Below are positions 37,001 through 49,000 of a stretch of DNA of 64,000 nt, piece after piece. Each line of letters starts with the position of its first letter. Position 1 is the first letter of the stretch. A program made the position numbers and the translations under genes. The notes beneath the pieces were generated by a model, which did not search any database, was not told the DNA's origin, and was given only the letters and a program-made list of their open reading frames with translations. Source of the stretch: Apostichopus japonicus (lineage: Eukaryota > Echinodermata > Holothuroidea > Aspidochirotida > Stichopodidae). The stretch covers positions 10,766,264 to 10,830,263 of the forward strand of contig NC_092583.1 of assembly GCF_037975245.1 (NCBI RefSeq), given 5' to 3'.

Positions 37001-40000
37001 AAAATCAATAAATAAATAGTAATTATTTAATAGAATAATATTAATGTAAAATTGAGGCGTTAAGGAGACAATTAATGTTAATAGCGTAAATTAATAGATT
37101 GGTTAATTCAGCAGCTACTTAAAACAAAGCTTAACATTTGTTGAAGTCTTCTGTTTGACTATGTATGTTTACTTCTTGCACAGTGAAGCTTTCAAACTAG
37201 GTTTAATGGGTAGAATATTTTTTAAATATGTTAACATGAATAAATGCATCTAGAAAGGTAAGATTATGTGAACTCATAATCTTAATTATGTTGAAGAAAA
37301 TAATGTACAAACATTTCCCACGGAGGTAAAAAAAAGACATATTTACTAATAAAATGCATTTTGAAGAATCTCTTTAATTCGAAGTACAAAAACAGTTTGG
37401 TGATTATTCTAATTTAATCTGATTAAAGAAAAAAAAACAGCAACAAAAAAGAGGATTATAAAGAACACGCGACATGATGACTTTACATGACTTCGACCGA
37501 GATACATTTTCCTGAAATCATGAAATTAATCAAATGTATCTATAGAGTTAAGAGCAAGATATTGAGAACTAGGAATGTGGAATATTGTTTTCTTTCCTGT
37601 AAGAATCATATCGTCTGTCACCAGAATATTCCATACCGGGAGAAAATATGTTTATAACTCTCAAGGATGCTGGCTTTCTATGATGATGTTTTGAAAATGT
37701 ATCAACCTCTGTAACCCTCCACTGTTATGCATGTTACTAATAATAACACTACCACAAGGAAATGTGAAAGCAACGACAAATATTAATGATTATAATTTAC
37801 TTACAAAGACCAAATATTACAAACCTTCCTCCATTTACCAGATATCAGATCAAGATATCTGGCTTCACTGCATGATATGACTGTAAAAATAGATGAAATA
37901 AATAAAGTCAATAAATTATTATAGAAATAAATAACATATTTTACACAATACATAAGATGAAATATTAATTTGTTTCACATACTAAAAATGTTAAAAGTCA
38001 GAGGTAATGTACCTGTACTAGAGGGGTCTAATATCAGTAAACTGAACCATTGATTAGTAATTAAGTACTAGAAATTAACAGTCACTAGTAATCCAACCAA
38101 TAATTGTATTCTCTTTGTTACCTAATACTTCTGGCTTACATCACAGTCCTTATATATTAAGTAATTCAAAACACTAAAATCTCTTAGATATTATTTTAAT
38201 ATATAGAGACTTGATAGTAAACTGGCTTAAATCAACTCGGGGAACACTATAAGGAGGAACTACAACCCCCCCCCCCCCCCCACACACACACACAAGACTA
38301 GTCTGTTTGTTGTAAGCAAGATTTTCTTCCGGATCCCCATTTTAGATTCATTCTTACCAACAAATTTCTCATTATACTACTAGCCCCCTCCCCCTCAGCC
38401 CCCACCCCTCCACCACACTTCCCTCTCTTGTCACAAATCTGTGAAACGTTAAAATACAAGTAATCCACTTGATCAATATTTTTTTTAATTCTTATGTAAA
38501 AATCGTACCTTTAATATTCCTTAATCTTGATTCTTCTGGTATTATGTCTGGCTTGATCGATGACGGCAGTTTACAGTTATGAAGTCTTCAAAGGTAAAAA
38601 AGCAGGGAAAGTAAATATGAAATATTTATAAATAAATGAATATCTGATGTCATCATTGTAATAAATAACATGGAGGTCAATGAATATGCCTTTTCCTTCA
38701 TTTTGGTAAAAGAGCTTATAAAAGAGATTAAAAAGTTTTAAGTATCAGCCACTAGTTATGATGGTCAAACAACCCATCAACCACCCCTCCTTACGCCTTA
38801 CGCCCTCCCATTAACATTTGATGAATGTTTTTATTTTAACTATTTATATTTATTAATAAAAGTTGCATAAGTCTTGCAAATATTCTTCATTTTATAACAA
38901 ATAAAAGTATTTGAAAATAAACAATTTAAGTTTTTGTATTCTATGTACTTGAAATTCTTCCCATCTTTCGTTTGTTTTTAAGTAGTACTTTATCTTTATT
39001 TGTTTATTGTAGTTTTATTTCGTTTATAAGTTCTTATGTTATTTGTTGTTCAAACTAAACTGCAAAGCATCCCCCACCCACCGAATCACCTTGTTTCATC
39101 ATAATGTATGGAAAAGCCTTACAAGGTGTTGTAAATAGACTTTCAGTAATGGAATAAAACATCAATATATTCACCAGCTTAAAAATACTTCCAAATATTG
39201 CAACATTTAAAACCGCACGTCTCATCACTGCACAATATCATTACCTAATACCCTCCTTTATACCCCATACACACACCCTCTGACTACCCCTCCTCCCCTA
39301 TTACCCACATATTATCAGCCAAGGCCTGTCACGATGTTTTCCCCTTACCTTAGTGTCTTGAATCTTGGTGACTTTATTCCATAGTTTATCAATCCGATCA
39401 CTTCTTCCTCTGTAAATTCTTGATTCTTTCTTCCGTCATTGATGGATATCTTCTCTAATGATGATATGCTCGATAAACTAAGACCGGACTCAAGTCTGAT
39501 ATCTTCTCCGTCAAATCCACTGAAGGACCATGTTAGGTATAGACCAGATATTGGAATCTGAAGAATAGGAAAGAAAGATCACAGTTAACTTATCTTATAG
39601 TTCATCTATTGCTGGAGAAATACGCCTGACGAGTATTTCACGTATATGGAATAGAAAACAAAATTATTAATAAAACTAGAAATTAATCATTAATTTCTTC
39701 ATTTAAGTTTTACATAAACTTTAGGAGTTTTATTTCATTTAAAGTATAAATTAAAAAACAAAAAACGCAGTCACTTGTTCAAACTTGCCAAACTTAGCAG
39801 TCAAGCAAATGGATTATATTGATGATTTTATTAAAACTAATTCAGCAATTCAGGTAACAATGCAATAAAATATAATTATCATTTGTCCGTAATATAATAT
39901 TTTGCCCATACATTTAATATTTCTGTGGTTGTCATAATTTAACTATTTTTTTTATCCGTCAGTGCATTTATACATTCCTAGAGGAGACTTGACAATGTTC

Positions 40001-43000
40001 CTCCCGTGAGTGATCCACTACAAATGACCTTCCTTCTCGGGAGATAGAGCGCATCCCGATGTACGTGTGTTTAACGCATATATCCGATTTGCAATCAATT
40101 TCATAGTAATCAAGATGAAATGGTTTCTAATCATTGTATGTATGTATGTATGTATGTATGTATGTATGTATGTATGTATGTATGTATGTATGTATGTATG
40201 TATGTATGTATGTATGTATGTATGTATGTATGTATGTATGTATGTATGTATGTATGTATGTATGTATGTATGTATGTATGTATGTATGTATGTATGTATG
40301 TATGTATGTATGTATGTATGTATGTATGTATGTATGTATGTATGTATGTATGTATGTATGTATGTATGTATGTATGTATGTATGTATGTATGTATGTATG
40401 TATGTATGTATGTATGTATGTATGTATGTATGTATGTATGTATGTATGTATGTATGTATGTATGTATGTATGTATGTATGTATGTATGTATGTATGTATG
40501 TATGTATGTATGTATGTATGTATGTATGTATGTATGTATGTATGTATGTATGTATGTATGTATGTATGTATGTATGTATGTATGTATGTATGTATGTATG
40601 TATGTATGTATGTATGTATGTATGTATGTATGTATGTATGTATGTATGTATGTATGTATGTATGTATGTATGTATGTATGTATGTATGTATGTATGTATG
40701 TATGTATGTATGTATGTATGTATGTATGTATGTATGTATGTATGTATGTATGTATGTATGTATGTATGTATGTATGTATGTATGTATGTATGTATGTATG
40801 TATGTATGTATGTATGTATGTATGTATGTATATTAGATCCTCCTGCAAGCAGGAACTCGCGAAGAAGCCTCAATTGGCTTATCAAAGCCGCAAGCTGACC
40901 GAAGCCAATCTCTTACATTCATATTTAACGTCCATGATTATGAATTGTTAATTGTCAACAACTCTGTAACTGGACGACATAAATTAATCTGGGAGTGACT
41001 CGAACCAGGGACCTTAGGATTGAAAGGCACCGGCGTTAACCACTGAGCTAACACTCCACATTTGTAACGACACAAAGATTATATAGGCCTATATTTATTT
41101 GTAACGACACATTTGTAACGACACTCCACATTGTAACGACACAAAGATTATATAGGCCTATATTTATTTCGTGTCGTATATATTTTCCAATCGCCAGCTG
41201 ACCGACAAACCAGTACTTGTGCAGTAGGCCGGTAGTCGGAAAAACTTGACATTAAACTGTAACCCGGACTCATAAATATTGGCACTGTCCGGTATCATGT
41301 GAAGTGGTTAAGAAGTAAGCGTGTGAAAAGTTTTAGATAACAAACTTGAAACAGTTTCTTGTCTTCGCTAAAATACTAACGTTATTTGTTGTACCTAGCC
41401 TAGGCCTACAGATTTGAAACAACTAACGCTAGGCTAGTAGGCCTACCAAGTTTACAAATAGTCCTAAGTATTACATCGTCCATAACGATTACCACTATCG
41501 GTGCTAGTTATTAAACGAGTAGAAATTTAAACTAGCTGAAAATAGCTTTATTGATTTGATGAGCTTGACACAAGCTATTATTTTATTTGGCTACGTAGGC
41601 CAGACGTTGGCTAACTTGAAAACATTATAAGAGGTATACCAACGGCTGACCGGATGTCTATGTTTGAGTACAGCGTTTAAAAATACTTTTTTTTTCTTGT
41701 ACGCTTAATGAAGCTCATTTTGTAGATCTAATTGTTTTTTTCTTCTTCATCTGACTGTTTCATGTAATTTCTACTCTGCTGATGTTTCCAAGAATGTTTT
41801 GACTTCTTCTGGTTCAAATCTCAAGAAGAACGAATGTAGGCCAAGGCTAGTAAAACAAGGACATTTCAGACCTACATGATTACAAAAAGAAGTAATAAGC
41901 CTACCTTTCAAATTCATCCAACGATCATTCTTACAAAATGAAACAAAATATATCAACCATGCCTAGGCCTATAATTGTAAACAATTACCGTTATTCAATA
42001 TAATAACAGCAGCAAACCATACGCGTTGTAATTTCCTTAGCAGTTACTCAGTACACCGTGTACGTGTGAGGAGGCAGCGAACTGAATCTCCACAGAGAGT
42101 GTACGTCTACCTGCGTATATGATCAACGCTACCTGTGCGGTTTTGTTTGAATTTGGGAATAGGTGTTTTGTTGTTGTTTGAGTGTATTGGTGTAAGGAAG
42201 CCTCCAAATGTTTTAAATTGTTTAGGCTTTTGCTATTCTTCTTCAAGCATTCCTTCTACTGTACCAAATTTCCAAAATTTTCTGTGAAACTTGTTTTGTG
42301 TGTTAAATTAAGCCAATATTAGTTAGACGGATGACATTAATTTCCAAAATTAGTCCCAAAACAGAAAAAGGAAAAATCGCCCTATCTTAGATATTCAAAT
42401 TCAAACACTGGCCTATACCGACGTTTGTGTAGAATTGGCGGCGCACTTCCTAATCACATGTTACGGAGATAAGGGCGTTTAGAAAAGAGAGATGTAGGAA
42501 CGATAAGCGTGCAATTCTTAACATATAAATATAATCGTCATAACTTGAAAGAACACTAACAGCAGAAAATATTTGTATTCCCCGTTCCTCTCTGTTTCCA
42601 ACTCTTTTTCTAAGGAACTTTATACTTTTGAAACGTTTGGAGATAAATGAACGGGCTCCTATCGTGTTTGGTTCATAGTCTACCGTACATTCTTGACAGT
42701 ATAATCACATTGGCTGATAGTAATGGCTTTTTAGGCAAATAATGACGTCACCAGTGGCGTAGATACGTGGGGGCGTGGGGGCGACAGCTTGTCGCCCCCA
42801 GTCGCCCCCACTGGGATTTTGGGTGTCAAAAAAAAAATGACATGTGCGAAAAATATATCATTGGTCTCAATGGTCTCAAATCTCCATTATGACCACTCAT
42901 GAACGACCCTTCGACCGCGGACCGGCAGTAGGCTATAGTTGCTGAAAAACCTGACGTGACATAGCGCATAGGCCGAAAAGTCTACAGTAGTCGCACTGTA

Positions 43001-46000
43001 CTGAAAACGCATGTTAAAGACCGTCGAATAATATAATTCCTGCTCTACAAGACTACAACACACATAATGTTTACTACTGAATCTGTGTGTTCGACTGTTC
43101 GGGTAAACTTTGCCTTTGTCACTCTTTTTTAAAATATCCATAATCCCTAACATATAAATAAATACTAATACAAATAGCCAATCGGTATCTTGTAACCAGT
43201 GATCAAACAAGCTGTGAGCAATTCTATACCTTTATAGAAACGTGGTTTCCAGGTACTTGAATGCCAAAGAAGATGTTAAAGGTAAAAAATGCTGACATCA
43301 TACACATGTTTATCAAATCATTGCTCGCGTCATTGCCTCGATACCCTGTTACATTTACAATCGGGTTTTCACTTCTGGGCGAACCCTGATGCTCTTAAAA
43401 CCGCTAAAAAACCAAATTTTCAAGAGAGGAGACAACACTATCGCTGAGAACTACCGGCCAACAGTGGCGGAGCGTCCAAACAGTCAGGGAGCGGATGTCC
43501 CCCCCCCCCCTGACGGACTGAAATGGACTGCTGGCGCCCTTTTCAGCTTTGTAGCACGTTTTACTTATTCGCGATTATTGACTTTTTTTATTGCACTCTC
43601 ATCTACCTATCGACATTTGTCACATTTTGTTGGTGTAGTTTACTGACAAAATGCTTTAACGTATGGCGGTATTTAATTTATCGGCACTTAATTCTGTTGT
43701 ACGAAACTCTTTGCAAAAACTGTACGGGGTTTTCAATCTATTTTTTCGAAAACATGAGTACTCACGAAGATACCACAGGGATTGTGATGAAGCGCATGTA
43801 CTTTCAACACCCATATAAACTTCCGACTTGTCACATATGGCGATGGCACATATTTATTCTTCGTGTAATTAGCAAGGCCCGGAAAGAGTCATTTCCGGCG
43901 ATCTAGGGAATATCTTTACTCAAAAAAATTCTCTACGCTCCGCGCCAACCTGTGGTGGCGCTCCGCTTAGATAGTGTCGAAAGCGTCCATACAGGCCATT
44001 CTCGCCCCCTGACCAATACCCCTAGCTCCGCCACTGCCCGCCAATCAGTCTATCACCCTAATAATATTTCAGACGCAATCTTTGATGTCAGTTTGACATA
44101 GATTTCGGTCATTTCAGTATGTTACTTGGCTGAAAGCCCAGTCAATCTTTTTTTATGTTCCACGCGCAATTTGCAGATTTGTCGAAAAATGTCAATGCCG
44201 GTGTCAAACTCAAAAAAGATATGTCATGATATTTCAAAGTAACTAACCAGTTTTTTTTCGATTTCACTAAACTATTTGATGTATCATATCAAAACATGGG
44301 ATCTCAAAATAAAGGATGTTGAGAAAACTTTAGAGCAGCTAAGAAGGCCTGGGAAGTGTCATTTCCAACGATCTAGGAGGCCTTTTTAGCTAAAACTTTT
44401 CGGTACGCTGCGCGCCAACTAATGGTGGCGCTCCTCTTAGATAGTAACAAGAAAATGGTCAAGCCCCCCAGAAAATTTTCAAGCCCCCCCAGTGCTCCCC
44501 AACTGAAAAAAATCCTGGCTACGCCACTGGACGTCACCCTGTGTTATCGAGGTTTATGTTCTTTGTGTGTTCTTGGGGGGGGGGGTGGGGTGGGGGAGGG
44601 GTTAGCTATTAAAAACAGTGATACTCTCGGCTGCGTATAACGGGAGATAGTGTCACGTTTGTGTTAATCACTACTTACTCAGACACTGACACTTGGTTAA
44701 TAAATAACATTTCATCATCTCAGTCAAATTTGTAGCATTAGATGTAGTATAATATCCGTTGCTTATAATAGACACGTGCTACTCCAATATACCGTTATTA
44801 TAATGGTTACTGTTGCCTATATAAATGTTTTCACTTAACGTGACAAAAAGTTTAATTGATAAATAATCTAAATAAGTCGCAAGAATCTAATAAACTTGAA
44901 GTAGCGATATATATGGCTGTGTTGAATGATAAGTGACTTACGTTGTGACTTGATGCAATTTCAAGGAGCAATTTCGTAGACATCTGGAATTGTTTACTGT
45001 CAGTTCTCTTTAGAGACACATTACTCGAACACAGTTGTCGTAAGCTAGTTTGACCCTTAGTCTGGAAATGAAAATAGAATCGTCTTCAAATGAATATAGA
45101 ACGGATTTCAAATTATAAAACTAATTGTTCCCTTGAGCACATAGGCGTACGGGACCATTTCGGTTTGGGGGGGGGGGAACTTTTGTGCCCGAAAGTTCCC
45201 GGGACACTATCTAAGCGGAGCGCCACCATCAGTTGGCGCGTAGCGTACAATAATTTTTTTGGCAAAATATGCCTCTCAGATTGCCGGAAATGGCACTTCT
45301 GAGGCCTTGCAAGTTGCATCTAAACATTCTTTATTTTATAATCGCACGTTTAGAAATTTACACTTCCCCAAAAATTTGGTAAATTAGAAGAAGAAAAAAT
45401 GGTAAAATCACTTTGAAGGGGAAAAATAGGACAGTATATTTTTTAAGCTCCTATTAAGTTACGGTATTTATTATTTTAACACAGTACTCGGCTACCTCCA
45501 GAAAAATATTCATTGTAGGCGGGAAAATGTCGCTGTGCCGAGTGAGACTGCAATTTGTCTCACAAAAAAAGTATGAAAAATAACAAAGAATATGATAAAC
45601 CTGTACTTTTAGGCTTGTAGGCCCTCCCCCCCCCCCCCACCACCATCCAGGAAAAAGAAAATGTTTCTTTTATACACTCATGTCGGGGATGTCCAGGTAT
45701 ACACTTGACTAGTTAGAAAAAAAATGTTTACTGCGTTTTTTTCACTTCAGAGACTGCTAATCTCCATGCATGCATGTCACCACGATTGTGAGCGGCGTTC
45801 CCTGTTAATAATTTTGGGCGATAGTGCAAAAAGCGTGGTAGCCCAGATGAGCTGCGCTTACGGTGGTGTTACACGGAAATATTCGGGCATCATGATGCTA
45901 AATAAAGAAAATCATTAGGCCTATATTTATATTAATGTCACAAAACACAGAACGCTCTCCACGGAACTTTCGGGCAAAAACATGAACAAGATTCGGGCAA

Positions 46001-49000
46001 GCCCTTCTGCATATTTATATATATTTTTTTCTCCTCTTAGGCTGCCCGAATTTTTCAGGACTTTTGCCCGAATTTCTTGTCCTCTGGAAATTTGGGGGGG
46101 GGGCAGTCTGCCCCCTGCCCCCCGCCTCGTACGCCTATGCTTGAGCATCACAATTTCACATGATATGAACGGTAGGTTAAAGCTGTGAGGTGGAACTGAT
46201 GATGCCCCATCCCGACAATATTGTATGATTCAAGGATATTAACTTTAATTTACGCTTTGACTTTTGAATGTTTATAACACCTTGTAGACTCTGCTCTATG
46301 GTACGGATTCGATTTTAAGCAAATTGAGGGGGGGGGGGGGGGTTGTGATATCCGACTGGTTAGCAGTCTAAGGGAAGGGAAATATATACCTTTCCTCTGA
46401 GAAAACTTACGTTTAGGGGGTGCTATTCAAACTGGTGCTACCACCAGTCACGGAACTTAATTTTAATTACTGATTGCATTTATATGACTCTTATTGACAT
46501 CACATATAGGCTCTATACACTATGTTACGTATTGAAGTTTTTGAGCTGTAGAGGGAGAGAGGACGGGAAAAGGGACAATTAATTATGTTAATAATCGTTT
46601 TGTGGGAGTCCGACGGAAGAGGTGTCCCCTCTTCCTGTCAGAAAATGATTATTAGGATAGATGGCTTAGATGCACAAATTTGATGTCATTTTTTTCTCAT
46701 AATGTTAACAACAAATTTGAATACGACTTTGCTGTGCGTGTGTTATGAAAGACACTTTGGTGGAGGAAATATTTGTTCCCACCCTCCTAATGGCTACAGC
46801 CCTATGTATATCAACCATATAACAACAACTAACAATTCATAATGGTATATGTTGGTAGATATACACAGGTGCATGTTATATATTATGATGCAGGTGGGGA
46901 TGTTATTTTTTTTTATAACTGAAGACAATAACATTTTGATATTGAAGTTTCAATTATACTGAATCAAAGCTAACTAATTTAGCGAGATATCGTTATATAT
47001 TTGGAAGGGCTAATGAGAAGATGATCACACAGTGCTAACGTATGGGATTGGAAGGGATTATTGGGCTAAGCAAACATTTCGGTTCAAATACTAAGATTTG
47101 CAACAATGCCACATGTACCAAATCTTAATTTATGAATATTTTTAATAAATTCAAATTTGTGACTAAACTTTAGTGTCATATAACTTTGGTCGTGCTTCCA
47201 CCTTTTGCCAATGGATGTTGACGAAATCGACTTAAAGTCTGAGCAACAAAACTAGAAAAAGAGCAAATTAGTTTATAATTAGTACTGTGCATTGTTCTTG
47301 GCTAAAAGTAAATGCCAATCAGAATTTGAAACACTTTTAGATTGCTCTTGTTCGCCTAAGTTGCAGGTTTGGATAACAAATAAATGACAGGAAGAGAAAT
47401 TACACTTATATATTGGGTTACACTGTATCTCATCTCAAGCGATTGCAGATATTCCTTGTATTAGTGTAGCTATTGTAACAAACATCTAGGTTTAGTCTCT
47501 GATTGGTCAAGGCGTCCACACAGTGTATGTACGGAAGCAAGTTTCTAGGAGAATATTTCCGGGATCCGTTTTTGTGCATTTTGTTTCGATTATGTGCGTT
47601 ACGAGAGACTGTATGATAGCTCGCACAGCGTATGACAAAAGCACCATCAGCATTTTTAATTAAGTCAAAAGAGATGTCTATGTCTTAATAGCCTGCGCTG
47701 CCCGACACCTGCGGAAAGCCCGAGACCTGTGCAGTGCCCGAGACCTGTGCAGTGCCCGAGACCTGTGCAGTGCCCGAGACCTGTGCAGTGCCCGAGACCT
47801 GTGCAGTGCCCGAGACCTGTGCAGTGCCCGACACCTGTGCAGTGCCCGACACCTGTGCAGTGCCCGAGACCTGTGCAGTGCCCGAGACCTGCGCTGCGCG
47901 ATTGTTGGGTAGCTACAGTCATGGATGGTGCCCGCCCCCAGCACGGCTATGTGTAACATGTACAGTGTTTTATATTGTGTAAAGAACCAGTTGAGAATTA
48001 CATGTCTATGAAACCTTACACTTTCGATATCTGCTGTCCGGTTTAAAGTCTTGTTTTGTACCATCCCCTTCCTATTACCTTCCCCGCCCCTTTGGTTAGT
48101 TCCAAGACAGGGAGTTTCCCACACGTTTTACCTTCTTACCTTCCACAGATACATTCGTTATATTCTAATTTCTAATGATTCCAAGATCACCCCGGTTTAG
48201 AAAAGTGTTAGCCTGATGTTACCAACAGAAGGAGAAACAGGGACGTAACGGAAAATGCCTCAGTATTGCTTTACCGCAGCCAACTTGAGGAGGGGAGGAC
48301 TTGATTTGAGAAAACGGTCCATGTCCCCCTCTCCACTCTGGCGCCTCGACTGGTATCCAACATCATATTGTAGCGGGAAGCTACGAGTTTCCATTGTTAT
48401 ATCTGTTTCATTCCCTAACGGCTACATCTGCTTAGCTCCGCGGAGGCAACGAGAGATGTTTATCCAAAGTGCGAACTGATTACCAAACTTTGTCGTTAAG
48501 CTGTATTCCCGTGCTTGGCATAGGCAATCACGACGGTGGGTGTTTATAGTCGACCTTATTGGTCGCAGCTCACTGTATCCTCTGATTGGTCGAAATCTCT
48601 TTACAGTTTATAACAGGTGCGTATCCAGGGGGGGGCGTTGGGGGCGCGCGCCCCCCGGGTAAGAGAAAGAGAAGAGAAAAAAAGAGAAGAAAAAAGGAAA
48701 AAAGAGGGGAAAAAAGAGGAGAAGGAGAGGAAGGAAGGGAAAAGAAAAAGAAGAAAGAGAGAAAAAGGAGAAAAAGAGGGAGTAAAAGCAAAACGCGAAG
48801 ACACCGGGAAGAGAAAGAGGAACAGTGACATCATTACAGCGCTGAAGGGTAGCCAGTGACGGATCAATGATTTCGTAAAAGTGTGACTCACCTTACCCCT
48901 TACACCGACAACTCCATTTTTTGACGTTTCCATTTTCCTCTCTCACTAATGATCTATATATATATACTATATATGGTCTATCATAACGCGTGTGTAGAAT

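Larger units (their letters stand above)
35728..39348 (-). other. Introns between cassette exons A3 and A2
   Basis: AT-rich introns of about 1 kb or less around D2, C2 and B2. A G-rich stretch near 36080-36420 and a C(16)/(CA)n run near 38268-38294 are the only notable features. Confidence 0.5.

Noticed and set aside
40018-40951. Long ORFs reading MYVC or IHTY repeats on both strands
   Set aside because: They are translations of the GTAT microsatellite; all frames are open because the unit lacks stop codons.
40991-41057. Functional tRNA gene on the - strand
   Set aside because: The T stem cannot form and the acceptor stem pairs only if the T arm is missing; the following body sequence marks it as a SINE.
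47665-48124. ORFs reading ALHRSR or VQCPRP repeats
   Set aside because: They are translations of the 18-base minisatellite on either strand.
48570-48933. Lys/Arg/Glu-rich and Phe/Leu/Ser-rich ORFs
   Set aside because: They are translations of the polypurine tract.
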